In this document: positions 1 to 9,142 of the stretch, in pieces
Layout of the letters: each line of letters begins with the position of its first letter
How positions within the stretch are numbered: the stretch's first letter is position 1
Assembly: GCA_024195585.1 (NCBI GenBank)
Contig: SWBL01000042.1
Span: forward strand, 62,001-126,000
From: Aureobasidium sp. EXF-3400
Lineage: Eukaryota > Ascomycota > Dothideomycetes > Dothideales > Saccotheciaceae
Length of the DNA stretch: 64,000 bases
Direction of reading: 5' to 3'
Notes under the pieces: generated by a model
Database searches by the model: none
The model's input: the letters and a program-made list of their open reading frames with translations, nothing else
Told to the model about the DNA's origin: nothing
Program-made: the position numbers and the translations under genes

Positions 1-1136
1 GTAGCACCATCGGGCCACAAGATTCTGGGGTCTTGGAGGAAGCCGTGGGTCATGCCATCGCTGGGATCAAAGTAGTAAACAGCATTCTGCTCAGGCATGA
101 GCTGGTAGATCTTTCCACTGCTGTCACCTTCGAAGCCGTTGGCATCTCCACCACGCTGGCCCTTCGAAGATACATTGCTGTGTGCCCAAACCTCGGCAAG
201 CGGGTTGCTGTCTCTCACACGAAGATTGGCAGAAGGGATCGAGTATAGAGTCTTTGATGTCAAGGGAGAGTAGTAAACTGTCTCGCCATCCATCGAGAGC
301 TGAATACCGTCAAGTCCTTCCTTTTGCCAGCTGATTGGCATTCCGAGTGAGCGGTAGTAGAAAGGCTTGCCGAAGTAAGTGGGAACATCGTTGGGGACAC
401 GCAATACACTTTTGTCTTGTTCGAGTCTGCGCCACGATTCGCCGGTCTTGAGGTCAACCATGATGAAACCGTTGCGTCCTTCGTTCGAGCTGTCAACCAG
501 GTAGGCGATACCACCTCCTGAAGTGCCAGAAACGTTTGCTCTAAGATCGAAGCGTAAATCATTGAGGTAAGAATCGGGGTAGTGGACAGTGCTGGGGAAA
601 GTGTATGTCTGGTAGATTGTGTCGTTTGTAAGAGAGATGGCCATGAGCTTAGGGCCTCCAGGCTGGGCATAGGGCATGCTTGGGTCACCAGCTGCGTTGT
701 GGACAGTAGGTCTTCCAGTGTCCAGGATCCACAGTGTCTCGGGACGTGTGGCAGTCTCGGGAGTGATGTAAAGAGCTTGGACAGAGATGAAAGCAGTGCT
801 GTTACCGCTACCGAAAGCAATGCCGTTCCATGTTGTGTTCAGATCGGCGACTGGCACTTGCAGTGCTTGAGATGGGTATGGTGCTTCAGCGGTCTTGTTG
901 ACCACCTCTCCAACAGTGTATGCGTAGTCTCCTCGAGTGTACGAGACGAAGAATCGTCCCTTCGAAGAGATAGCTAATCCAATCGGCCATTGGTCATAGT
1001 AGTAATGATATTCTTCAATGGCGGGACCGTAGGTGCCGTTGTCCACTCGAAGAATAGTAGAGGAAGAATTCTCGTAGGTGACCTGCTGGGAAAGGGCACC
1101 AGCGGCCATCAACAAAAGGGAGCTCAGGTACTTCAT
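1..1136 (-). CDS. Secreted MRJP/Yellow-family protein (C-terminus outside window)
   Basis: Extracellular beta-propeller protein of the major royal jelly/Yellow family; its role in fungi is not settled. From the ATG at 1136 the frame runs to the window edge with no stop or intron, giving 378 visible codons; the C-terminus lies outside. Residues 1-17 (MKYLSSLLLMAAGALSQ) form a signal peptide. Family motifs are GRNGFIMVDLKTGESWR at residues 220-236 and DGIQLSMDGETVYYSPLTS at 276-294. N-glycosylation sequons are visible at N23, N33, N80, N100, N112, N171, N201 and N321, fitting secretion. A longer-looking open frame at 260-820 on the same strand is a frame-shifted shadow. The family call is firm; no catalytic role is claimed. 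Confidence 0.88.
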   Translation of the reverse strand, partial: MKYLSSLLLMAAGALSQQVTYENSSSTILRVDNGTYGPAIEEYHYYYDQWPIGLAISSKGRFFVSYTRGDYAYTVGEVVNKTAEAPYPSQALQVPVADLNTTWNGIAFGSGNSTAFISVQALYITPETATRPETLWILDTGRPTVHNAAGDPSMPYAQPGGPKLMAISLTNDTIYQTYTFPSTVHYPDSYLNDLRFDLRANVSGTSGGGIAYLVDSSNEGRNGFIMVDLKTGESWRRLEQDKSVLRVPNDVPTYFGKPFYYRSLGMPISWQKEGLDGIQLSMDGETVYYSPLTSKTLYSIPSANLRVRDSNPLAEVWAHSNVSSKGQRGGDANGFEGDSSGKIYQLMPEQNAVYYFDPSDGMTHGFLQDPRILWPDGA

Positions 1137-1184
1137 TTTGGCGAATGGAGATGAGACCCGGAATTGAGAGGCATGACCGTCATG

Positions 1185-1191
1185 ATATATA
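1185..1191 (-). promoter_or_regulatory. TATA-like box of the MRJP gene
   Basis: TATATAT on the minus strand about 50 nt upstream of the MRJP start codon. Position and sequence fit a core promoter element; no experimental support. Confidence 0.35.
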
Positions 1192-1391
1192 GACTGACGG
1201 AAGCATTGCCGGCGTACATCATGCAAAACGGCACAACGACTGCGTCATGGCACCACCAATAGGAACGGCAGTGTTCAGTTGCTCAATGAATGTTTTATTT
1301 TCCCCACGGCAGATAGAAGACGTCATCCGTGAATCGTGCCTGGAGTCAGTGGTGTTTTTTGCGGGGAACACCCTGTCAAAACCGAGTTGGA

Positions 1392-1576
1392 GCCACTCCG
1401 ACTACAGCTAAGAGCAGAATGTAGACTATAGAAAGGCACAATTGTTTTGGGAAGCAGAGACATGTGCACGAAGAGTCGACAACTTGTTACCTCGCAGTAG
1501 ACACCATCTTGTTTCCTGTTACTATTATGCATTTCTATAGCTATACGCGTTACATACTTTAGTACACGGGGAGGAG
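1392..1576 (+). mobile_element. MITE-like element, copy C (degenerate)
   Basis: The right end reads TTTAGTACACGGGGAGGAG, preceded by ATGCATTTCTATAGCTATAC. This is the inverted complement of the left end of the copies at 5449 and 53912. The left end is eroded but keeps AATGTAGACTATAGAAAGGCAC at the expected place. Length (~185 bp) matches the family. Boundaries are good to a few bases on the right and poor on the left. Confidence 0.6.
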
Positions 1577-1889
1577 GTGCGAGCACAACGGCAGAAGCGG
1601 CTCTCCCGTGTTCTTCCTTGCAGATCAAGTGTTGCGTCTTCCGCCGATCGTGAAACGTGCTGCGAATTCAGCCTGTAGTGTGCTTGCGTCCTGATGTCGA
1701 AGTCATTGTGTCGTAGCGTCCGACAATCCACAGACTTTTCTTGGGACGACAAGGATTGTAACACAAATCATACCGAATAGCCACAGATATGGGGCAACAA
1801 AGCGGGAAAGTGGATGTTCGGATGCTCATATGTCGTTATTATGGCTACTGCCATTGATCGAAGGATAGTGTGATGCCACAAGCGACCCC

Positions 1890-3088
1890 TCAAGATACCT
1901 CTTCAACCATCTTAGGTGGTGCTTTCCACCCATTCCTCAAGACTTGTCCGACAGGTTGACCTTCTTCCAGCCATTCTGACGGCACACCGATCCGGCTTCC
2001 GTCTTTGTTGTTAACGTAGCGAACAAAGAGAGAGCTTGCAGGGTGGAAGTACTCTTCCCCGTCCTCAGTATATGCTGGAGTTGCCTCCGCGGCGTTCTGA
2101 GCAGCGATAATCTCAGCGCGAGTTCGTCGCTTGGTAGCAGGTTTCTTGAGTAGCTTGTTGATGGTGTCCATCTGAACCATTATGTTAGTTAAACCAATTG
2201 TGTAACAGTAGAAAGAGTACGAACCTTTTCCTCTTCGTTACGCTTCTCGGATAGATTCTTCCTTCGTCTCGCCATCTCAGCTCTGCGCATGGCGTGTTCC
2301 TCAGCAGTAAGGTGCTTCTTCTTCTGTGCTTCGTTGGAAAGAGCCATTAGACTCTCGTCCTGCTCTTCATCGTAGACGGCACGCTGGCGGCGAGTCAACT
2401 TGGTCAAGTCCAGGGTCGTATCACCGTCCTCGCCTTCGAGATCGCTGTCAAGCTCTTCGTCATCATCTTCTGCCCCTGGTAGGTCCTCGTCTCCAGATTG
2501 GAGGTCAGACAACTCGTCATCATCGTCCTCATCATCATCATCTAATTCTTTGGCTTCGACACTCTTAAGGTTGCCTTTGTGTGGAGGTGCAGAGACGGCG
2601 ATGTTGGCTTTTGGTTTCGAGCTTGCAGCAGAGACTGCTGGCAAGACACGAATGACAGGAGCTGTTGGATGTGGAGAGTCCATATCCATATCGTCAGCAT
2701 CGGCGTCGGCGTCTTCGTCACTGCCCTCGGCGTCCATCATCTCTGTGTTCTCGACGTCGTCGTCTTCTCCTTCGGCGTCGTCGTCGTCGTCTTCATCGTC
2801 GTCTTCCTCTTGGTCGTCGTCGGATTCATTATCGAGGACGGTACGCGGGTTGCGGGTGGAGCGAGCGGTCCTCACAGGGGGCTCAGGAGAGTCGTCGGCG
2901 TCAGGGTAATCGGATTCGGGGTCATCGCCTGAGATAGCCTGGCGCAGTTTACTTGGAGGAGCTTTGACAGTGATGCGCAAGTGATGAGGGTCGGAGGTTT
3001 GTCTGTTGATGATGGCGGATGTGCTGGTAGGCGCTGTCAGTCGAGAAGTTCCAGCCCTTGTTGATCGTGTGGAGCGAGTGGGGGGCAT
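1890..3088 (-). CDS. IES2: INO80 chromatin-remodelling complex subunit Ies2
   Basis: Nuclear subunit of the INO80 remodeller. Exons 3088-2225 and 2171-1890 give 381 aa; the 53-nt intron has an unusual GTTCGT donor and a TTCAG acceptor and splits the PAPA-1 motif exactly, restoring KRNEEEK-MDTINKLLKK. The N-terminal half is low-complexity: RS/TR-rich (residues 1-20), then long D/E runs (about 90-230). The conserved PAPA-1/Ies2 block follows (about 232-300: RRQRAVYDEEQ, KKKHLTAEEHAMRRAEMARR, KNLSEKRNEEEK). The tail carries an uncharacterised YFHPASSLFVRYV segment. I chose the ATG at 3088 (MPPTRSTRSTR) over an upstream in-frame start at 3232, because fungal Ies2 proteins begin with basic low-complexity sequence. 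It is divergent to the Pex14-like gene. Confidence 0.88.
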
Positions 3089-3672
3089 TTTGGACAGAAG
3101 TGCAGCAATATTTTGGTAGAAAGATAAGCAGGACAGACGGATTGATGGGTGGAGGTTGGGCGTCTTGGGATTTGTGGCTCGCGGAATGCTGTCGGTTGCC
3201 GCTTCCCAACCATCACGTTTGTTGTTCTTCAACGTGAGGGATCTTGGCCGGAGCAGACATGCTCGTATTGATGCGTTTGCGATTAGAATGGGGGACCAAC
3301 CTGTTGGTATTCGCAGGACGACTCGTTGGGGGAGTTCGTGTATTTCTACTTGAACTTGGTGGGCCCACAGGACTTGCAGCAGCAGTTTTTTGCCTTTTGT
3401 TGGCGGGCGCAGACATGATTATGGCTCGGATCTGTATGCGCAGAGCCTGAACCGGGATAATTGGTTTGTCCACTGTAGTAAGCTTCGATCATTCAAGGGC
3501 AGGCAGTTGTGGCACACGGCTCTTGTGGCTGAACTCAGCCACTTCTCCACAGAAAGACAATTGCCGAGGCTCGTCGGCCGACCCATAGTCATTGCACATG
3601 CATGGCCCAGAGCGACCCATCTCGCAACCAACTTGCTCCTGTCCTCACCACCACAGTTTGCTTCCTACCACC
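3089..3672. other. Divergent promoter region, IES2 / Pex14-like gene
   Basis: 584 bp between two divergent start codons. It contains a 66-codon minus-strand open frame (3213-3416), listed separately. Confidence 0.5.
3213..3416 (-). CDS. Possible small basic protein or upstream ORF of IES2
   Basis: ATG at 3416 opens a 67-codon frame starting MSAPANKRQKTAAASP, rich in P, S, T, R and N, with an NLS-like NKRQK. It ends 124 nt upstream of the IES2 start on the same strand, so it could be an upstream ORF in the IES2 leader, a separate small nuclear protein, or chance. No family is recognised. Confidence 0.25.
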   Translation of the reverse strand: MSAPANKRQKTAAASPVGPPSSSRNTRTPPTSRPANTNRLVPHSNRKRINTSMSAPAKIPHVEEQQT

Positions 3673-5076
3673 ATGTCCGACAAGAAAGACCTTCCAGCCT
3701 GGCAACGACATGCTACCGATACCTCCACTCAAGCTGCTACACAAGAACACGATGCGAGTCTCGCCGCCATTGACCGCGTGCGCCGCTTCCTCCAGGATCC
3801 TGCCGTGAAACATGCCTCGTACGACAAGAAGAAGGCTTTTCTCCTATCCAAAGATATCTCAGAAGAGATGATATACCAAGTCATGGGCGAAGCAGATACT
3901 CAACACAACTTCGACACGGATGGTTCTAAAGTAGCGGCACACCAAGAGTTCCAAGCCAGCAAGGCCACTCCCACTACCGACGGCTCCTCCGAAGCTGCTC
4001 AACAAGAGTTTGATGCCAGTAAAAAGACCCCGCAGCCTGAGAGCTACGTTAAGACAACCGATGGTTCGCAAGAAGCCGCCAATCAAGAGTTTGCAGCAAG
4101 CAAGACCACCGAGTCCGAGAGCTACGCCAGAACAACAGATGGCGCGCAAGAAGCTGCCAAACAAGAATTCGAAGCAAGCAAGAAGACTCCGCAACCACAG
4201 ACCTACGTCAAGACAACAGATGGCTCGCAAGAAGCCGCCAACCAAGAGTTCGATGCTTCCAAGGCCGTCTCTTTCTCCGCCGCCGACTTTAGATCAACAG
4301 CTCCGCCCGTCGCTCCTCAGCCCCGTAGGGCTGTGCCTCCCATCATCACATATCCAGAATTCCTCGTTCAGCCTCAAAAACCTCCGCCGCTTGTTACTGT
4401 AAGCCGCCTCATAAACGCTACATACATAGCCGGTGCTTTGACTGCTTCTGCCTATGCCTTGTCGAAATACATCATTGCTCCTATGGCCGACAACCTGAAT
4501 GAAGCTCGGCATGATCTATTTGAGCATACAGGAAGTCATATAACCGGCTTTAACGACAAACTGATTAAGCTGGTGTCTACTGTTCCTTCATCAACAAAAT
4601 CCCTACCATCTACCCCTGCTGATCTTGGCGACTTTGATACGGACAGTATTACTTCTGACCCTACCGAGCTCTTCCACCGTGATGTCGGCACGCAAACCTC
4701 GCCTTCACTCTCTCGCCGCACAAGTCTTTCTTCTGATACCGAGGTCGTGAGGCCTGATACAGTGCCTCTGAAGCAAGCCACCCGTCTTGACATACTCAAG
4801 TCCCACCTTTCAGAGCTCCTGGAAGGCGCAGAGAGCAACGGCACGAGTAACGAAACCTTGCAAACAAGCGTCAGCGAGACCAGACATTACCTCGACGGCC
4901 TCTACTACACTCCCCCATCGTATTCGTGGAACGCAGACAATACCCTTAATGCGTCTAATGCTCCCAAGGATAAACAGCCTGATGCAGCTGTGACCTTGAA
5001 GGCAGAGATTAGAGGTGTCAAAGGTGTGCTGCTCAGCGCGAAGAGGTTCCCCTCGGTAGGCAGGGTTGGCGCATAG
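3673..5076 (+). CDS. Pex14-like peroxisomal docking protein with internal repeats
   Basis: Peroxisomal membrane docking component for PTS receptors. One exon, 467 aa. Residues 31-75 are a Pex14 N-terminal domain (AIDRVRRFLQDPAVKH, KKKAFLLSKDISEEMIYQVM), the Pex5/Pex19-binding fold. Residues 81-200 hold five degenerate units of TDGSxEAAxQEFxASK, and residues 16-29 (TDTSTQAATQEHDAS) look like an eroded extra unit in front of the domain. A proline-rich linker (205-240) precedes one hydrophobic segment (about 246-268, LINATYIAGALTASAYALSKY), then a polar C-terminus. I prefer the ATG at 3673 (context CCACCATGTC) to one 27 codons upstream. It may be Pex14 itself or the filamentous-fungal Pex33/Pex14-17 type; I cannot separate these by eye. 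Confidence 0.75.
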   Translation: MSDKKDLPAWQRHATDTSTQAATQEHDASLAAIDRVRRFLQDPAVKHASYDKKKAFLLSKDISEEMIYQVMGEADTQHNFDTDGSKVAAHQEFQASKATPTTDGSSEAAQQEFDASKKTPQPESYVKTTDGSQEAANQEFAASKTTESESYARTTDGAQEAAKQEFEASKKTPQPQTYVKTTDGSQEAANQEFDASKAVSFSAADFRSTAPPVAPQPRRAVPPIITYPEFLVQPQKPPPLVTVSRLINATYIAGALTASAYALSKYIIAPMADNLNEARHDLFEHTGSHITGFNDKLIKLVSTVPSSTKSLPSTPADLGDFDTDSITSDPTELFHRDVGTQTSPSLSRRTSLSSDTEVVRPDTVPLKQATRLDILKSHLSELLEGAESNGTSNETLQTSVSETRHYLDGLYYTPPSYSWNADNTLNASNAPKDKQPDAAVTLKAEIRGVKGVLLSAKRFPSVGRVGA

Positions 5077-5448
5077 GCTAGTCCTGCTTTCGAACCGATG
5101 ATCAGGGTGAGACTTCCCTGTGTTCGTTTTCGTACGACGCAGGCTGGCGAGGTCCGTAACGTGGACTAGGTAACGATATGCCAAACAGTCAACGACACAC
5201 CAGCGATTTTGCGAGTACCCATTTGTGTCTGACCAGGGGTAGACCATGGGCGCACGAGGATCGATGATTTATGACGAACGATAATAAAAAGTATGGACGA
5301 GCATTGTAGGCATGTACTCGTCCTGGATGTGTCCATTAAGCCAGGCTCGGGATCTGTACAGAATTTGTTGCTTCTGGAGGAGCCGACTGGAAGAAGTATC
5401 CCTTCGAATCTCTTGCTATAGAGAATCTCTTGCAAAGGTGCACTGACT

Positions 5449-5631
5449 TCCTCCCCGTATGCGAAAGACAGCCGCGATGTAGCTATAGAAATGCACAATA
5501 CTTTTACGAAGAATGTGGTTTCCATAGAGAACCCCATTAAAGGTCATCTCAGTGGCTAAGCTCATTTTCGAGTGATATCTCGTGATGGAGAAGGCGTCAG
5601 TTGCAAGATTGTAACCGTCTTTTGCACGAGG
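5449..5631 (+). mobile_element. MITE-like element, copy B
   Basis: Left end TCCTCCCCGTATGCGAAAGAC; right end GTCTTTTGCACGAGG, its inverted complement with a few mismatches. The core ATGTAGCTATAGAAATGCAC is identical to copy A at 53912, and the middle (TTTCCATAGAGAACCCCATT) differs from it by only a few bases. Relative to copy A it lacks about 38 nt near the right end. No coding capacity. Confidence 0.78.
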
Positions 5632-5913
5632 TCGTAATTGAGGGGCTACCGTATTCTAGACCTGGGACAATCTCGTATCCCAAGTAATTGAGTTACGCCC
5701 ACATAAAGAGAACCAAGTAGCAAAGACATATTTCATCACTGTTCCCACGTCAATAACCTGTATCTCGCACAGCACAAAGCCCTAGTACGCGCGGCTCGCA
5801 TCCTTCCAAGTAAAAGTGCAAGAAAGCAGGGTTTCTGCCATGAAATGATCCACATCAGATGCATTACAAGCCTTTGCTAAGCTTTGGCGAAGAATTGGCA
5901 TTTCTTGGTTGTG

Positions 5914-6114
5914 TCAATCAGGGCGATCCACGATGGATCCCTGATTTCTGTCGTCACCGAACCGCTGGTCCAACCATTTTGGGACCAAAGTCTTTTTAAG
6001 CGCGCTTGCCATCGCCAGTTCCTTGTCAAATACACGTAGAAGCGGGGCCGCGTCAGCGGGGGTTACGGTCGTAGGATCGATTGTGGCTTGAGGTCTAGTT
6101 CTTATGTAGAACAT
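5914..6114 (-). CDS. Possible small protein, divergent to PLD gene
   Basis: 66 codons from ATG 6114 (MFYIRTRPQATIDP ... LVPKWLDQRFGDDRNQG). The amino-acid mix looks protein-like, but there is no recognised family and no intron logic. It starts 103 bp from the divergent PLD start codon. It may be chance. Confidence 0.25.
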   Translation of the reverse strand: MFYIRTRPQATIDPTTVTPADAAPLLRVFDKELAMASALKKTLVPKWLDQRFGDDRNQGSIVDRPD

Positions 6115-6217
6115 GTCAGCCACACGAGGGTAGTGCCCTCTGCCGTGCCTGGAGCTACCTTTCTCAATGCCGCATTCTCTTCACTTGCACTCTCATCAAC
6201 ACACACCACGAAAGAAG

Positions 6218-8307
6218 ATGTCGTTGTCCGAGAAAGTCGAAGGCCTTTGTCGCAATCCTCACAGTGTCTCCCAGGCGCTAGCTGAGAACCCCTCACTGTC
6301 ACCTGGCGAAGCTGCAAAGAAGCTCTACCACCCTGACAACATCTCAATCAGCGAGGGACATGTGCCTTCTGTGAGGAGGCCCGCAACTGAGGAGGAGCTC
6401 GAGCGCGCATTGCAATGCGGAAAGTTCGCCACACCACCAAGCGAGTTGTTCTTGCGCGTATTCCACGACAGTTTGATGCCGCTCGAACATGATCCTCTCA
6501 TGGGATGCTGCAGTCCCTCCTTGATTGGCTCTACAGGAACATGCCCTCTGACCATAGTTTCGGGATTGCCCGATATCTGCAGACACATGGTGTGCATTAT
6601 AGTTTCCAATGATCAATTGCACAATACTGATTAAGCTAATAGTCCAATCTGATCGCAAGAGCAGACAAGGAGGTCCTGCTTGCAACAAACTACTGGATGG
6701 ACTCCGATGCTTCACGACTTATTACCGACAGTCTCAAAGAGCTCTCAAGACGTGCCGGCGAAAGAGGCGTACGGGCAGTCGTGAAAATCATGTATGACAG
6801 AGGCAACGTCAAGCAGGTAAGCGACAGTCTCAACACATTGGATAGAGATTCTAAAGCCGCGCACAGGTTGTTGAAAATCACCAAACGGTATCGGAAAAAG
6901 AGTATACTGGCAAGAACATCCGCCTTCCATCTGTCCATGAGGCACCCCATCTTGACATGCAAGTCTTGAATTACCACAGACCAATGCTGGGCACTTTCCA
7001 CTCCAAGTTCATGGTCGTGGATAGAAAGATCGGCATTGTGAGCTCAAACAACATTCAAGACAACTCGAATATGGAAATGGTGAGCTCAGCTGTCGTTCAT
7101 ATACCATGGCGATGTGGCTAATTGCTCCTGACAGATGTGCCATGTTGAAGGTCCCATTGTTGACTCTCTGTACGACACTTTCTTGATTTCCTGGCACAAC
7201 CCGCTCGACCCACCTCTACCATCTCTCGACACACCAGCCGCTCAAGGTGGTCTGCCAGCCTTCGATCAACCTTCGTTCCGTGGTTTGTTCGACGCGAATG
7301 GTAACCTTAACGTTCCGGAACGCGGCAACAGTCGTTCGCTGGATCAAGTTGCAGAGGATGGAAAACGTGAGGAATTGCCACTACATGCCCCAGGCGATCC
7401 GCACTACGATATAGACATTGCGGCTGAGGTTACTCGTATGCAATCTGTCATGTCACCTCGAAACGGCGAGACGGGTCCAGAAGTGGCAGCCCGCCATCTC
7501 AATCGTGGCAGGCGTCTGGACGTCAAAGCAACGATCCAGGGCGAGTATGCCCCAGGCGAGGAGATGACACCATACATCCCGCACAAGGTGCATGAGCTCG
7601 TTCCAATGGCATTGGTCAATCGCAAACCATACGGCGCAACCAACCACAATGGTGTGTTCATGCCGCAAAATGAGGCATGGCTATCTGCTGTACGCAACGC
7701 CAAACGCGATGTCTTCATCCAAACACCCGACCTCAATGCCGCACCTCTACTTCCCGAACTTCTGGCCGCTGTGCGTCGCGGAGTCGAAGTGACATATTAC
7801 GTATGTTTGGGCTACAACGATGCAGGCGAGCTTCTTCCCTTCCAAGGAGGCCATAATGAAGGTGTAGCAAATAAGCTATACACATCCCTTACCAAGGACG
7901 AAGACGCAGCCCGCAATCTCCTCAACATACACTACTACACCGCTAAGGACCAGGTGGCTCCTATTCACGACAGCTTTAAACAGCGCTCCTGCCACGTCAA
8001 ACTCATGATTGTGGACGGACACCTCGGTATCATGGGCAATGGCAATCAAGATACACAATCTTGGTACCACAGCCAGGAAGTCAATGTCATGGTCGACAGT
8101 GCCGAAATTGTCGGCAAGTGGCGTGAGGGTGTTGAAAGAAACCAGAACACTGGCAAGCTGGGCAAAGCCAGCAATGTGGATGGCATTTGGCGCGATGCTA
8201 GCGGCAGTCAGGCTGAGGGAGCCATTGGTGTGGATGCTGGAAAGATGGCTTGGGCAAAGGGCATCGTGGGTGCCGTGCAGAGAGTCAGAGGTGCTGGAGG
8301 ATTCTAA
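6218..8307 (+). CDS. Phospholipase D-superfamily protein (two HKD motifs)
   Basis: Member of a conserved fungal PLD/phosphatidyltransferase-like family, presumably acting on a phosphodiester lipid; substrate unknown. Exons 6218-6589, 6643-6816, 6867-7079 and 7135-8307 join in phase 0 to 643 aa; introns are 50-55 nt. Catalytic motif 1 is HSKFMVVD (H227, K229, D234) followed by SSNNIQDNSNMEM; motif 2 is HVKLMIVD (H540, K542, D547) followed by GNGNQDTQSWYHSQE. So a full two-lobe active site is present. The exon junctions restore RHM-SNLIARADKEVLLATNYW and GNVKQ-VVENHQTVSEKEY, which match this family. The ATG at 6218 (MSLSEKVEGL) was chosen over one 17 codons upstream because the latter adds only H/S-rich sequence. 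No signal peptide is seen. Confidence 0.87.
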
Positions 8308-9142
8308 GGTTGCGTTTCCAGAGCCGGCAAATGATGAGCAAGGACAACGATTATGACATGACGAAGAGAATGGACAATGGGGGATGACAGCGCTCTAGCT
8401 GTTCCACGCCGAACGATAATTGACGTAGTTGTCTATAGCAACGAATCGCTTTGACTTGATTGAGATGAGAGACCGCAAAGCATTGCTATATAAACCTGTC
8501 CTCCCGTCATCTCTGACTCTGTCATCCAAAGTCTCAGAACTGGATCGCTCTGTCAACTTCGTCCGCCCGGAGTTACTGTGCTCTGGCCAGTAAGCATACC
8601 ATCCTGCCTGGCCCGCTCGCTCCGTGTGTGGGAAACCAAGTCTCGACCTCACGTCCATAACCGTGGATCTTTTCTGGGCATATCTCCCCATGAAAGATTA
8701 TCATGATATCGATCGTCCACAGTCACGATTGGTGGTTGAGTATGCAACGAGATGGGAAGTATGGTATTGGCTTTGATTTGCAGTTCTTTTGTCCGTGGCA
8801 TGATATTTTTGCAGGCACGACACTCGTAACGAGCGGCGTCATTAAACATAGAACGCGGGTCTTGGTCCCTTTGTACATACGGCAGCTCTTGCTATGCTTG
8901 ACACTCATCACCAAGTAGTACCCAGCAGCTGGATGTTGCGTGGAAGAAAGGCATGGTTCTCGATCGTTAAGAGACACAGCGCCATTTTCTCTCAAACACT
9001 GCATGCAAGAAAACAGGATCTCTAAAAATGCATAGTACTTTGTATATTACCAAAGATGTCCGGTGAGAGACAAAAAAATCTGTTACTAAAGCATACAGTT
9101 GTAGACTCTAACAGTGTGTACGTTGCACAACCTGCAGTTCCA
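8308..9142. other. Intergenic, convergent 3' ends of PLD and YVC1
   Basis: 835 bp between convergent genes. No supported gene; a stretch near 9020-9040 weakly resembles the MITE core but has no recognisable ends. Confidence 0.5.

Larger units (their letters stand above)
1137..1889. other. Intergenic, MRJP 5' flank to IES2 3' end
   Basis: Holds the MRJP promoter and one degenerate inverted-repeat element (1392-1576). The small open frames here are not supported as genes. Confidence 0.6.
5077..6217. other. Intergenic, Pex14-like 3' end to PLD promoter
   Basis: Contains one complete inverted-repeat element (5449-5631) and a weak minus-strand small ORF (5914-6114). The rest shows nothing I can support. 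Confidence 0.6.

Noticed and set aside
260..820. 186-codon minus-strand open frame
   Set aside because: Overlaps the MRJP/Yellow gene in another frame; its S/T/L-rich translation has no family features while the MRJP frame has clear motifs.
2400..2937. Serine- or valine-rich plus-strand frames
   Set aside because: Complement of the GAY/GAR acidic tract of IES2; long open frames are expected opposite such low-complexity sequence.
6597..6640. MITE-like string TTGCACAATACTGATTAA
   Set aside because: It is the branch-point end of the first PLD intron; the match is short and the surrounding exons are intact.
8985..9060. Possible eighth MITE copy (AAAAATGCATAGTACTTTG)
   Set aside because: Only the short core resembles the family; neither inverted end could be found.
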